Assembly (NCBI RefSeq): GCF_004331955.1
Contig: NZ_CP036532.1
Span: forward strand, 1,984,001-2,048,000
Source of the DNA: Roseitalea porphyridii
Lineage (GTDB): Bacteria > Pseudomonadota > Alphaproteobacteria > Rhizobiales > Rhizobiaceae
Direction of reading: 5' to 3'
Length of the DNA stretch: 64,000 nucleotides
Positions 45,786-54,254 of this stretch are shown piece by piece. How positions within the stretch are numbered: the stretch's first letter is position 1; every line of letters starts with the position of its first letter. The notes under the pieces are model-generated. The model did not search any database, had not been told where the DNA came from, and was given only the letters and a program-made list of their open reading frames with translations. The position numbers and the translations under genes were made by a program.

Positions 45786-47138
45786 TCAGGAGTTCATGAT
45801 CTCTTCGAGGCGCAGCGCGGTGGCACCGACGACGGCCTTGGGGTCCTCGTCGTTCAGCACGACGCGCTGGACCATCTCGGCGATCGCATTCGAGGCGATG
45901 ATCTCGCCGGCCTTCGCGTTGGATTCGTGCTGCGGCGTCTCGTAGCCCAGATTGTGCCCTGCTGCCGCTGCAGCGGCCATCAGATCGACTTCCTCGGTGA
46001 ACTGCTCGATGATCTCGTTGTCCTGATAGGCGGGATCCTCGGAGATCGTCCTGAGCACCGGGAGCACGTGGCCCGGCGCCGCGTGAAGCTGTTCGATGTA
46101 GCCCGGCGGCTCGAACAGGAACGCCGCGAAACGCTTGGCGGCATCCTTGTTGTCGGCCTGGGCCGGGATGAAGACGCTCGGGAAGTCGTTGAACGTCCAC
46201 GCCGGAATGTCCTCGGACATGCGCGGATAGGTGGCGTTGGTGACCTGACCGGCGATGGCCGGGTTCTGCGCGGTCACGTTGGCGAGCACGCGGCCGGCAT
46301 AGATGCCCGTGGCCGTTGCGCCCGAAACAAACGCCGTCAGGCTCTCGCCCCAAGAATAGCCGGTCGCACCGGGCGGTGAAAGCTCGCGCATGGAGGCGTA
46401 GAATTCGAGCGCGTCGTAGGTGGCCTGGCTGTCGAGCGCCACCTCGAGGTCCGGCGAGAACACCGACCCGCCGGCGCGGTGAATGAATCCGATGAAGATC
46501 AGCGAGGTCATCGAATTGAGACCATAGGGCAAGGGAGCGCCGAACACCCCGCCGCCCTGCATCTTCTGACAGGCTGAACGCAGTTCATCCCAAGTCACCG
46601 GAATCTTGTCGACGCCGGCCTGTTCCATAAGGTCACGACGCACCCAAAGCATGTCGGCGGCCGTGTTACCGATCCCGGTGCCCACGAAATTGCCGTCGGC
46701 GGCCTTGTAGACCTCGTTTGCACCCTCATAGTACTTGTCCGGGCCGATCGCCTCGATCACGTCGTTGAACGGTTCGATCAAGCCCTCGGCATAATAGGTC
46801 TGCACCGCGAATGACGGCAGGTGCGTGACGATGTGCGGGACTTCGCCGGACGCGAATGCGGCGGCGAGCTGGGTGGCATAGCCTTCGTCCGAGGTCGGCT
46901 CGAACATCACCTTGATGTCCGGATTGGCCGCCTCGAAGGCTGCGATCTGGGCGCGGTAGGCAGCCAACTGGGCCGGTGACGACTGCGGCGACCACCAGCG
47001 CAGCGTGACCTGCTGGGCGTGCGCGCGCGACGTCAGTCCGAACGTACCGGCGGCGGCCGCGACACCGGCCGCACCCATACCCTGCAGAACGCGGCGGCGT
47101 GACGCGCCGCCCTTATGCGATGAGCCCGTCAGTTTCAT
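45786..47138 (-). CDS. ABC importer substrate-binding protein (family 1)
   Basis: This periplasmic binding protein has 450 residues from ATG at 47138 (MKLTGSSHKGG), preceded by AGGGAGATTTGCA. The N-terminus has a twin-arginine-like motif SRRRVLQGMG followed by a hydrophobic stretch and AHAQ, so it may travel by the Tat route. The mature part (LRWWSPQSSPAQLAAYRAQI, and a long cleft-forming body) is that of sugar-type family 1 binding proteins. The ligand is not evident. It is first in the operon with two permeases and the ATPase. Motif site B lies 141-160 bp upstream of its start. Confidence 0.92.
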   Translation of the reverse strand: MKLTGSSHKGGASRRRVLQGMGAAGVAAAAGTFGLTSRAHAQQVTLRWWSPQSSPAQLAAYRAQIAAFEAANPDIKVMFEPTSDEGYATQLAAAFASGEVPHIVTHLPSFAVQTYYAEGLIEPFNDVIEAIGPDKYYEGANEVYKAADGNFVGTGIGNTAADMLWVRRDLMEQAGVDKIPVTWDELRSACQKMQGGGVFGAPLPYGLNSMTSLIFIGFIHRAGGSVFSPDLEVALDSQATYDALEFYASMRELSPPGATGYSWGESLTAFVSGATATGIYAGRVLANVTAQNPAIAGQVTNATYPRMSEDIPAWTFNDFPSVFIPAQADNKDAAKRFAAFLFEPPGYIEQLHAAPGHVLPVLRTISEDPAYQDNEIIEQFTEEVDLMAAAAAAGHNLGYETPQHESNAKAGEIIASNAIAEMVQRVVLNDEDPKAVVGATALRLEEIMNS

Positions 47139-47593
47139 TGCAAATCTCCCTTTTTGCATGCGACCGCGGCACAAAGGAGGGCCGCTTCCGCTCCTCCCCG
47201 TTCGTAGTGCGAACAGATGTTCACTATCTTCATGCCAAATGCGCCGGCTTGGCAACCCTAAAATTGCTGGATTGTAAAATTGTCGGTCAATCAGCAATCT
47301 CGCGTCAATCCACGCCCGTCATTTCCCGCCGTGCCGTCCTCCGAAAACGCCCGCCGGCGTTGCTTTCACGCACATTTCAGGACGTATACGCGCGGAGTAT
47401 CTACATCCCGCTCCACGTGTTAGGCGCCAGTTTCCGGGTTCGCCAACATCGGGGAAGCGGCTCGCGGGCCTTCCGAGCATTCGAATCTACCCTTGACGCG
47501 ACTGTCAGCGCCAGAAAAAGTTCGCATTGCGCACATTTTGGTCTATTTGCGCAGGCTCTGGCGAGAGCCGCTTAAGGGGACAGGCGAGGAAGC
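47139..47593. other. 455-bp divergent gap between the binding protein and the IclR regulator
   Basis: There is no gene here. It is somewhat lower in GC than the surroundings, and holds the leader of the binding-protein gene, motif site B (47279-47298), and the IclR promoter. A possible minus-strand promoter is TTGACG (47308-47303), an 18-bp spacer, and GACAAT (47284-47279), which overlaps site B. Confidence 0.55.
47279..47298 (-). promoter_or_regulatory. Operator-like motif site B (upstream of the ABC importer operon)
   Basis: The minus strand reads ATTGCTGATTGACCGACAAT. It is the most divergent of the four copies (GACCGAC in place of GTCSGAC), but it keeps the ATTG...CAAT arms. It overlaps a possible -10 (GACAAT) read toward the binding-protein gene. 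The IclR gene is on the other side of the same gap. Confidence 0.55.
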
Positions 47594-48430
47594 ATGATGG
47601 ATCGCGAAGAGGGGCACACCTTCGAGACGGGCGCGGCACAGCCGGCCGGACCGGCAAACGACGAGCGCACGAATGAGCGCGATTTCGTCAACGCCCTGGC
47701 GCGCGGGCTAGAAGTCATTCGCGCGTTCAGCCGTCACAAACCGCGCATGACGCTGACCGAAGTCGCGGCTGCTACGGGCATGACCCGTGCCACCGCGCGC
47801 CGACTGCTGCTGACCCTCGAGCGCGAGGGATATGCGCAGTCCGACGGCAAGCATTTCTCCCTGCGGCCGAAGGTCCTCGAGCTGGGGCTTTCGGCGCTGT
47901 CCTCCATGGATTTTTGGGAGATCGCCCAGCCGATCATGAACGACCTGTCCGAGCGGATCTCCGAATCCGTGTTCGCCGCGGTGCTTGAGGAAGATGAGGT
48001 GGTCTATGTGGCGCGTGCCCACGCCGCCAGCCGCCGCATCTCGATCGGCATCCATATCGGCAGCCGCGCGCCCGCCCATTGCGTGTCCACCGGACGGGTG
48101 CTGCTGGCCGCGCAGCCCGACGAGGCGCTCGACCGGTATCTCGACAACGCCACGCTCGAGGCGGTCACGCCCTACACCGAGACCTCCCCGGTCAGGCTGC
48201 GCGAGCGGATCGAGGACGCGCGCCGCCAGGGCTGGTCGCTGGTCGACCAGGAACTCGAGGTGGGTCTTCGGTCCCTTTCGGTGCCAATCCGCAACCGGTT
48301 CGGCGATACGGTGGCCGCGCTCAACGTGTGCTGCCCGACGCCGCGATGGACGCTCGATGACATGCGCTCGAAGCTTCTTGTCGACCTGCTCGACGCGTCC
48401 AACCGCATCACGGTCGGGCTGCAGCGCTGA
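47594..48430 (+). CDS. IclR family transcriptional regulator (PcaR/PobR-like)
   Basis: This 278-residue regulator has an N-terminal winged helix (about residues 35-95, with MTLTEVAAATGMTRATARRL as the helix-turn-helix) and a C-terminal effector-binding domain with VYVARAHAASRRISIGI and GRVLLAA, close to the PcaR/PobR group that controls aromatic acid pathways. The ATG at 47594 follows AGGCGAGGAAGC. It is divergent from the ABC importer operon, its most likely target. Its 3' end overlaps the convergent FAD oxidoreductase by 23 bp. Confidence 0.92.
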   Translation: MMDREEGHTFETGAAQPAGPANDERTNERDFVNALARGLEVIRAFSRHKPRMTLTEVAAATGMTRATARRLLLTLEREGYAQSDGKHFSLRPKVLELGLSALSSMDFWEIAQPIMNDLSERISESVFAAVLEEDEVVYVARAHAASRRISIGIHIGSRAPAHCVSTGRVLLAAQPDEALDRYLDNATLEAVTPYTETSPVRLRERIEDARRQGWSLVDQELEVGLRSLSVPIRNRFGDTVAALNVCCPTPRWTLDDMRSKLLVDLLDASNRITVGLQR

Positions 48431-49589
48431 CTGGCTGCTTCATCGCCTCCGCGAAGCGGGCCGGCGAGAAATTGCGCATGTCTTCCGATGGCGCCCGCCC
48501 GAGCACGCAGTCGGCCACCAATCGCGCCGCCAGTGGTCCGAGCGTGTAGCCGGCATCGCCCGGTATGGCGACATAAAGGCCGGGCACCGCCTCGACCGGT
48601 CCGAGGATGCTCTTTCCGTCCGTCACCGTGTTGATGCCCGCCCACGTTCGGATGATGTGCAGCCCGGACACGGACGGCACGATGTGCTGGGCCAGCGTCG
48701 CGTTGCCGACGATGCTGGCCAGTTCGACCATGGGCAGATCGTTCGGCCCGGTCACCCGCGCCGGCCATCCGCCACCGATGACCACGTGGCCGCTGGCGAA
48801 CTGCTTGAGCGTGATCGGCCGGTCGGCGTGCTGGACCAGGTGCGGAATGAACGGATCCGCCGGCTCCGTGATGTTGACGTGCAGCGCTTCCGGCGAGACC
48901 GGAACCGGAACGTCGAGCGCGCCACACAGCGCCCGCGAGCCCGACGCCGCCGCGATGACGATCTTACCTGCCCGCAAATGACCGGCACTGGTTTGCACCG
49001 TGAACCCGCTGTCGCGCGGCACGACCCGATCGACCGTGACATTGTCGATCAGCACGGCGCCCTTGTCGATCGCGCGGTTGCGCAGCGCGGCATTGGCGCG
49101 CAGCGGATTGAGCTTGCCCTCGTTCGCGCAGAATTCCGCGCCGATCACGGCCGGGCCCAGATAAGGCGCCAGCCGATCCAGTTCGGCGCGATCGACAATC
49201 TCCGAATCGAGACCGAAGGCGCGCTCACGTCCCGCCTTGTAGCGCAGGAACTCCAACTGCTCGTCGGTTTCCGCCACCATCAGCCCGCCATGCATCGACA
49301 TGCCGAAGTCGGCGTCCAGCAGGCTTTCCAGTTCGCGCCAGAACGCGATCGCCTTGGGATAGAGATGAAGCGTCGATTCCAGGACCGGGACCTGATCGGG
49401 ATAGATGCGCATGAAACGGCTCTGCATCTGCGCATGCAGGCTGCCGGCGTTGGAGTTTGAACCGGCCGGCGCGCCTGCATCGACGAGCACGACTTCCCGG
49501 CCCTCTTCTGCCAGAAAGCCGGCAAGGGCGACGCCGACAACGCCGCCGCCGACAATCAGGATCGCGGCTTCAGCGGGCAAAGCGCTCAT
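48408..49589 (-). CDS. FAD-dependent amino/imino-acid oxidoreductase, DAO type (HcnC/OoxB-like)
   Basis: This 393-residue flavoprotein of the D-amino-acid oxidase/glycine oxidase fold starts at ATG 49589 (MSALPAEAAI); the 83 upstream residues in the frame are shadow. The FAD motif GGGVVG is at about residues 14-19, and the end has GDAGYTLGPLAARLVAD. Its ATG overlaps the stop of the upstream gene (ATGA). Such pairs form hetero-oligomeric dehydrogenases that pass electrons from an amine to Fe-S centres, as in opine oxidases, D-hydroxyproline dehydrogenase and hydrogen cyanide synthase. Which amine is used here is unknown. Confidence 0.88.
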   Translation of the reverse strand: MSALPAEAAILIVGGGVVGVALAGFLAEEGREVVLVDAGAPAGSNSNAGSLHAQMQSRFMRIYPDQVPVLESTLHLYPKAIAFWRELESLLDADFGMSMHGGLMVAETDEQLEFLRYKAGRERAFGLDSEIVDRAELDRLAPYLGPAVIGAEFCANEGKLNPLRANAALRNRAIDKGAVLIDNVTVDRVVPRDSGFTVQTSAGHLRAGKIVIAAASGSRALCGALDVPVPVSPEALHVNITEPADPFIPHLVQHADRPITLKQFASGHVVIGGGWPARVTGPNDLPMVELASIVGNATLAQHIVPSVSGLHIIRTWAGINTVTDGKSILGPVEAVPGLYVAIPGDAGYTLGPLAARLVADCVLGRAPSEDMRNFSPARFAEAMKQPVSAAARP

Positions 49590-51283
49590 TTCGCGGACGG
49601 ATCCCTGGCCAGACTGCCGATCGCGATCGGCTTGACCGGCAGGCGCGGCGCAAAGCCCGAATATTCGTCGCTCCGGTGCCCGTTCCGCTCCAGAATCGCG
49701 GCCAGAAGCGCACCGCAATAACGGCCCTGGCAATGGCCCATTCCGACGCGCGTCCGGCGCTTGACCGCGCCGGCGCCCCCGATGCCCTCGGCGAGCGCGG
49801 CCTCGACCTCGCCATAGGTGACTTCCTCGCAGCGGCACATGACCGTTTCGGGCGTCGGAGTGACCTCATCGACAGTCGGCTTGAAGATGGTCCAGAGAGC
49901 CGCTTGAAACCGGCGATGACGCACCGTGTCCCGGCCCGCGCGACGGAGTTGGCGACTGAGCGCGGCAGAGCGGCCAAGATCGAAACCGGCATGGCGCGCC
50001 GCGGCAGCACCGGCAAGCGCTCCGTCGGCAAGCGCGACGCGCGCGCCGCCCAGACCGGTGCAGTCGCCGACGGCGAACAGGCCGTCGACCGTCGTAGCGC
50101 CCTCCGCGTCGCGCCGAAGCAGCGCCATGCCTGTTGCCGGATCGCGGTCGCATCGCGCACCGAGCGAGCGCGGCAAATCGCTCGACGGCAGGAAACCGTA
50201 ACCGAGACAGACCGTATCGCAGCGTACGGTTCGAGCGCCCGCGCCGGCAATCGTGGCTTCCAGTTCCCCCTCCACATGCGCTATCCGCGCGAGTTGGCTT
50301 CGGTAGATCACCGGAACGCCCATCGTGCGGCAGTCGACGAGGTATCTGAGCCCCTGCAGCGCCAGGCGCGGCGCGTTGATGGCGAGCCGGGCGGCCTGCG
50401 GCGGCGAGCGCGGCGCCGCCGCCGATTCGACGACGCCGACCAGTTCGGCTCCTCCCCGCGCCAGTTCGGCGGCGACCTGAAGATTGAGCGGACCGTTGCC
50501 TGCGATCAGCACCCGCTTTCCCGCCAAGCGGCGATCGGTGCGCCACATGGTCTGCGCGGCACCGGTCGTCATGACGCCCGGCAGCGTCCAGCCCGGCACC
50601 GGCCAGGGACGTTCGAAGGCGCCGCCCGCATAGACCGCCGCGCGAGGCTGCACGACGAGCGTGCCGCCGCCGCGATTGACCGCGAAGACGAGTGGCTCGA
50701 ACGCGCCCCAAACGAGCGTTTCGGGCCAGATGTCGACGCCGGCGTGGCGGACATCCTCCACCAGTCGCCGGCCTTCCTCCTGCTGGGCGTCGATGGTCTG
50801 ACCGGCCGATGGCTGTTTGAAGTACTGGCCGCCCGGTATCGCCCGTTCATCGGCGAGCACGACATGCGCCCCTGCCCGGCGTGCCGCGAGCGCGGCCGCA
50901 AGCCCCGCCGGTCCGGCCCCGATCACGAGGACGTCTGGAGTCTCGGTCTTCACGCTGTCGATCGTCACGTGCGGCGGATTGGGATCGGTGGTCGAGGGCT
51001 TGCCCGCACGTCCGGCGCGGGCGATTTCCATGCCCGGCTTCACCTTGGTCATGCAGGCCCGGACATTGCGTTGTCCGTCTATGTCGACAAGGCAGTCGCG
51101 ACAGACCCCCATGCCGCAGAAGACGCCTCGTTCAGTTCCCTTCGGCGTGGCACGCAGGACCATGTGGCCTGCCGAAGCCAGCGCCGATGCGACGCTCTCG
51201 CCGTGCCTGGCCTTAACGGGCTCGCCCTCGAAGGCGATCTCGACCTCGCTGCCCTCTTTCAGCGCGATGGGTTCGAACTTCAT
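49586..51283 (-). CDS. Fused [2Fe-2S]/FAD dehydrogenase subunit (HcnA-HcnB/OoxA-like)
   Basis: This 565-residue protein joins three modules. An N-terminal plant-type [2Fe-2S] domain has cysteines C56, C61, C64 and C77. A pyridine-nucleotide-disulfide-type FAD domain begins with GAGPAG near 122-127. A C-terminal BFD-like [2Fe-2S] domain has cysteines near 483, 485, 518 and 523. In HcnABC and several opine or hydroxyproline dehydrogenases the first module is a separate small protein; here it is fused. It is coupled by overlap to the DAO-type subunit gene. A candidate minus-strand promoter is TTGACG (51431-51426), 18 bp, and TAGTGT (51407-51402). Confidence 0.88.
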   Translation of the reverse strand: MKFEPIALKEGSEVEIAFEGEPVKARHGESVASALASAGHMVLRATPKGTERGVFCGMGVCRDCLVDIDGQRNVRACMTKVKPGMEIARAGRAGKPSTTDPNPPHVTIDSVKTETPDVLVIGAGPAGLAAALAARRAGAHVVLADERAIPGGQYFKQPSAGQTIDAQQEEGRRLVEDVRHAGVDIWPETLVWGAFEPLVFAVNRGGGTLVVQPRAAVYAGGAFERPWPVPGWTLPGVMTTGAAQTMWRTDRRLAGKRVLIAGNGPLNLQVAAELARGGAELVGVVESAAAPRSPPQAARLAINAPRLALQGLRYLVDCRTMGVPVIYRSQLARIAHVEGELEATIAGAGARTVRCDTVCLGYGFLPSSDLPRSLGARCDRDPATGMALLRRDAEGATTVDGLFAVGDCTGLGGARVALADGALAGAAAARHAGFDLGRSAALSRQLRRAGRDTVRHRRFQAALWTIFKPTVDEVTPTPETVMCRCEEVTYGEVEAALAEGIGGAGAVKRRTRVGMGHCQGRYCGALLAAILERNGHRSDEYSGFAPRLPVKPIAIGSLARDPSAK

Positions 51284-51586
51284 GAGAGCGGATCGACGCG
51301 CGACCGCGTCCGCTGGCCGGAATCGTCATCCGGAAATGCAAAGAGAAGCACCATTGGCGTGAAGACTGCCCTTCGGGAGGTTCGCATGGCGGACATGTAA
51401 TACACTATCCGAACACTCCGTCCAGCGTCAACGGCCGAACGCGGGCAAAGATGTCGCGCAGAGCAAGCAAACGACAAAAGGCGCCGCGCTGCTTTCGTCG
51501 CCGAAGAGAGCGGTAATCCGGACACATCCGCGTGCCGCCCAGCCGGTGATGCGGTCGAATGCCGGACGACGCTCCGCAGGGGCCGG
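51284..51586. other. 303-bp gap between the dehydrogenase and GntR genes
   Basis: There is no gene. The region carries the promoter of the dehydrogenase pair (see that entry) and a perfect 9-base palindrome TGTAATACA (51396-51404) overlapping its possible -10. No full copy of the 20-bp motif is present. Confidence 0.5.
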
Positions 51587-52303
51587 TCAGACCTTGCCTT
51601 CGACCTCGGCTGGCGGACGCAGCATCCTGATCGCCTGCACACCCAGTTCTAGGTGCCGGTCGATCTCGGCGTGCATCGCATCGAGGTCAGGACCGAGCGC
51701 AACCTCGAAATAGCGTCTCGCGTCCTCCAGGAAGCTGTTGGAGTGGACGATCGATTGCGTCATCACGAAATTGAGCTGGATCTGCTGCGACAATTGCTGC
51801 CAGACGCCCAGAAGCACGGAATTGTCGGCGAACTCGTACGGAAAACTGTGGAAATGAAGCTCCGCCTCGATCGAGGCGAGCTTGTCGCGGGACCGGACCG
51901 CGCGCGCCAGCGAATCATGGCGGCGGGAAAACTCGTCCTCGTATGCGCCATCGCGCCGATCCCAGAGCTCGCTGAAGCAGTGCTTTTCAAGCGAGCCGCG
52001 TACCGAATAGACCTCCTCCATGGTCGAGGCGTCCGTCTCGGCGACATAGGTGCCTGAATAAGGCTTGTTCACCAGCAGCCGCTGATCCACCAGTTCCCAG
52101 ATGGCTTCGCGCACGGACCCGCGGCTCACGCCAAATCTTTCGGCGAGTTCTGACTCCACGATCTGAGCACCCGGCTCAAACTGGCCCGACAGGATGAGCG
52201 AACGCATCGTCTCGGCGATCTGCGCCCGGCGTGTCACCGGGACGATCGCATCGAAGTCGGGAAGCGCAGGCTTGGAGGGCCGGGTCTTATGTCGTGTGCT
52301 CAT
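51587..52303 (-). CDS. GntR family regulator with FCD domain (GntR-1)
   Basis: This 238-residue regulator has an N-terminal winged helix (about residues 18-90; recognition region GVSRGSVREAIWEL) and an all-helical C-terminal FCD ligand domain in which AELHFHSFPYEFADN supplies histidines. The FCD domain binds organic acids, often through a metal. It is clearly paralogous to the regulator at 56898-57638 along its whole length. It is divergent from the aminotransferase operon across a 507-bp gap that holds motif site C. Confidence 0.92.
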   Translation of the reverse strand: MSTRHKTRPSKPALPDFDAIVPVTRRAQIAETMRSLILSGQFEPGAQIVESELAERFGVSRGSVREAIWELVDQRLLVNKPYSGTYVAETDASTMEEVYSVRGSLEKHCFSELWDRRDGAYEDEFSRRHDSLARAVRSRDKLASIEAELHFHSFPYEFADNSVLLGVWQQLSQQIQLNFVMTQSIVHSNSFLEDARRYFEVALGPDLDAMHAEIDRHLELGVQAIRMLRPPAEVEGKV

Positions 52304-52506
52304 AAAAAGATCCGAAGATTATCGGGGCAGCCCGGCGTGACCGGATGCGGTTCGGCTTGATCCTACAACCATGCCGGCCGTGTCAATCTGTGCCCACTGC
52401 GCCGGAATTCCAGAGCGGGAAAGCCAATTCGCGTCGCTTCGCTCCGACGGACGCCATATTCGACGCGCCGCCGGCCCCGCAACGCTGGTCCGCACGCAGG
52501 ATCATA

Positions 52507-52535
52507 TTGACAAAGGCCATTGATCGTCCGACAAT
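52507..52535 (+). promoter_or_regulatory. Candidate sigma-70 promoter for the aminotransferase operon
   Basis: A consensus -35 TTGACA (52507-52512) is followed after 17 bp by GACAAT (52530-52535), a 4-of-6 match to the -10. The -10 lies inside motif site C, so a bound regulator would block RNA polymerase. Confidence 0.55.
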
Positions 52536-52542
52536 CAACAAT
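52523..52542 (-). promoter_or_regulatory. Operator-like motif site C (GntR-1/aminotransferase gap)
   Basis: The minus strand reads ATTGTTGATTGTCGGACGAT. It overlaps the candidate -10 of the aminotransferase promoter. It is 220-239 bp upstream of GntR-1 and 269-288 bp upstream of the aminotransferase ATG, so it could serve either or both. Confidence 0.65.
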
Positions 52543-52810
52543 CTGATTTGGACATGCGCCGTGCCCCGCGGTACCGTTTTTGCGCGCGTCAGTTTCGGTC
52601 CCGTCCGGGCCATGAGAACGCACGCTTCAAAGCGGTTGACTTGCCCGGCGTTGGCGAGCACGGCAAACGGGCCGGGTGGCCAAACCGCATGTCCGACCAG
52701 GAAAGAAGCGCCCGCCGTCGCGTCAGCGTGTCGGGCAAGCACCTTGCGCAAGGCGCAAACCACATTCGGTCCGCCGGCGATTGCGGGACCGCTTCCGAGG
52801 ATCGACCGAA

Positions 52811-54232
52811 ATGGACCAGCAGGCCAACCCCAATTACGCGCTCGCCGAACTCGACAAACAGACCATGTTGCATCCGGTCACGTCGATCGCGGCACTCGAG
52901 GCCGACGGTCCGCAGATGTTCGGCAAGGCCTCGGGCGTCCGCATTGCCGGGCCACTCGGCCACGACGTCATCGATTTCGGTGCGGGTCTTTGGTGCGTCA
53001 ATGTCGGCTACGGGCGCCAGGAACTGGCCGACGCGGCTGCCTCCGCGATGCGCGATCTGAGCTACTACCACCTTTTCGGCGGCGCATCGAACGAGCCGGC
53101 GGTTCGGCTGGCCGACGAAATCCTGACTTTGTTCCACGAGCAGGCCGGCGCCGGACACCTCTCCAAGGTCTTCTTCGGCACGTCGGGTTCGGACGCCAAC
53201 GACACCGCCTACAAGCTCGTGCGTTACTACAACAACCTTCGTGGAAAGCCTGAAAAGAAGAAGTTTCTCGCCCGGGCCGGAGCCTATCATGGCCTCACCT
53301 ACGCAGCCGGCGGCCTGACCGGAATTCCTGCCTATCACAAAGCCTTCGATCTACCCCAGGAAGGCGTGCACCATCTCACCTGCCCGCATCATTTCCGCTT
53401 TGCCGACGCAGGTGAAACCGAAGATAATTTCTGCGACCGGCTGATCGCCGAACTGGAACGGACCATCGAGCACGAAGGCGCCGAGACCATCGCCGCGATG
53501 ATCGCCGAGCCGATCATGGGCACCGGCGGCGTCCTCATTCCGCCGCGCAGATACCTCGAGCGCGTTCAGGCTCTGCTGAGGAAGAACGATATCCTGTTCA
53601 TCGCCGACGAGGTCATTACGGGCTTTGGTCGTCTGGGAAGCTGGTTCGGCACGGGTCACTATGGTCTGAGGCCCGACATCGTCACGCTCGCCAAGGGCGT
53701 CACCAGCGCCTATTTCCCGCTGTCGGCGACGGTGATCTCGGAGGACATCTTCGAAACCCTGCGCGACGCATCGGCCGAACATGGCCCGGTCATGCACGGC
53801 TTCACCTATTCGGGCCATCCGGTCGGCTGCTCGGTGGCACTCGAGAACCTGGCTCTTATGAAGCGCGAGAACATCGTCGCCAACGCGGCCGAGATGGGCG
53901 ATCATCTGCTTCGCAGGCTGCGCGAGAAAGCCGGAGATCACCCCTTCGTGGGCGACATTCGTGGCGAGGGGCTGATGGCTGCGGTCGAGTTCGTCGCCGA
54001 CAAGGCGGAGCGCCGCTTCTTCCGCCTGCCGCAGGGTGCGCACCGGGTCGTCGCGCGCCATTGCCTCCAGCAGGGCGTCGCGATGCGGCCGCTTCCGTTC
54101 ATCGAGGTGGTCTCCTTCTCGCCGCCGCTGTCGATCAATCCGGCGGAAATCGACGAAGGTGTCGACGCTTTCGTGCGCGGTCTCGAGGCCGCCACCCCCG
54201 AACTGGTAAAGCTGGCCGCCGATGTGGCGTGA
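52811..54232 (+). CDS. Class III (omega) aminotransferase
   Basis: This 473-residue PLP enzyme starts at ATG 52811 ([10 protein letters not shown]). The region [14 protein letters not shown] is typical of the omega-transaminase group that includes beta-alanine, taurine and diaminobutyrate transaminases. [13 protein letters not shown] precedes the PLP lysine in LAKGVTSAY. It would move a terminal amino group to pyruvate or 2-oxoglutarate and release a semialdehyde, which the next gene could oxidise. It is first of three plus-strand genes with short gaps. Confidence 0.92.
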   Translation: MDQQANPNYALAELDKQTMLHPVTSIAALEADGPQMFGKASGVRIAGPLGHDVIDFGAGLWCVNVGYGRQELADAAASAMRDLSYYHLFGGASNEPAVRLADEILTLFHEQAGAGHLSKVFFGTSGSDANDTAYKLVRYYNNLRGKPEKKKFLARAGAYHGLTYAAGGLTGIPAYHKAFDLPQEGVHHLTCPHHFRFADAGETEDNFCDRLIAELERTIEHEGAETIAAMIAEPIMGTGGVLIPPRRYLERVQALLRKNDILFIADEVITGFGRLGSWFGTGHYGLRPDIVTLAKGVTSAYFPLSATVISEDIFETLRDASAEHGPVMHGFTYSGHPVGCSVALENLALMKRENIVANAAEMGDHLLRRLREKAGDHPFVGDIRGEGLMAAVEFVADKAERRFFRLPQGAHRVVARHCLQQGVAMRPLPFIEVVSFSPPLSINPAEIDEGVDAFVRGLEAATPELVKLAADVA

Positions 54233-54254
54233 GCCGGCAGGAGAGACGCAGACC

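Larger units (their letters stand above)
52304..52810. other. 507-bp divergent gap between GntR-1 and the aminotransferase
   Basis: No convincing gene is seen. The open frame upstream of the aminotransferase start has no similarity to that family. The gap holds motif site C and a plus-strand promoter; the transcript leader would be about 270 bp long, with no recognisable riboswitch or leader peptide. Confidence 0.55.

Noticed and set aside
44791-46353. A 520-residue reading for the MalF-type permease
   Set aside because: The first 220 residues run through the binding-protein gene in another frame and look like shadow; the permease begins near 45696.
51390-51415. A possible fifth copy of the 20-bp motif before the dehydrogenase pair
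   Set aside because: Only the core ATGTCCGCCAT resembles the motif; the other half does not match, so I do not count it.
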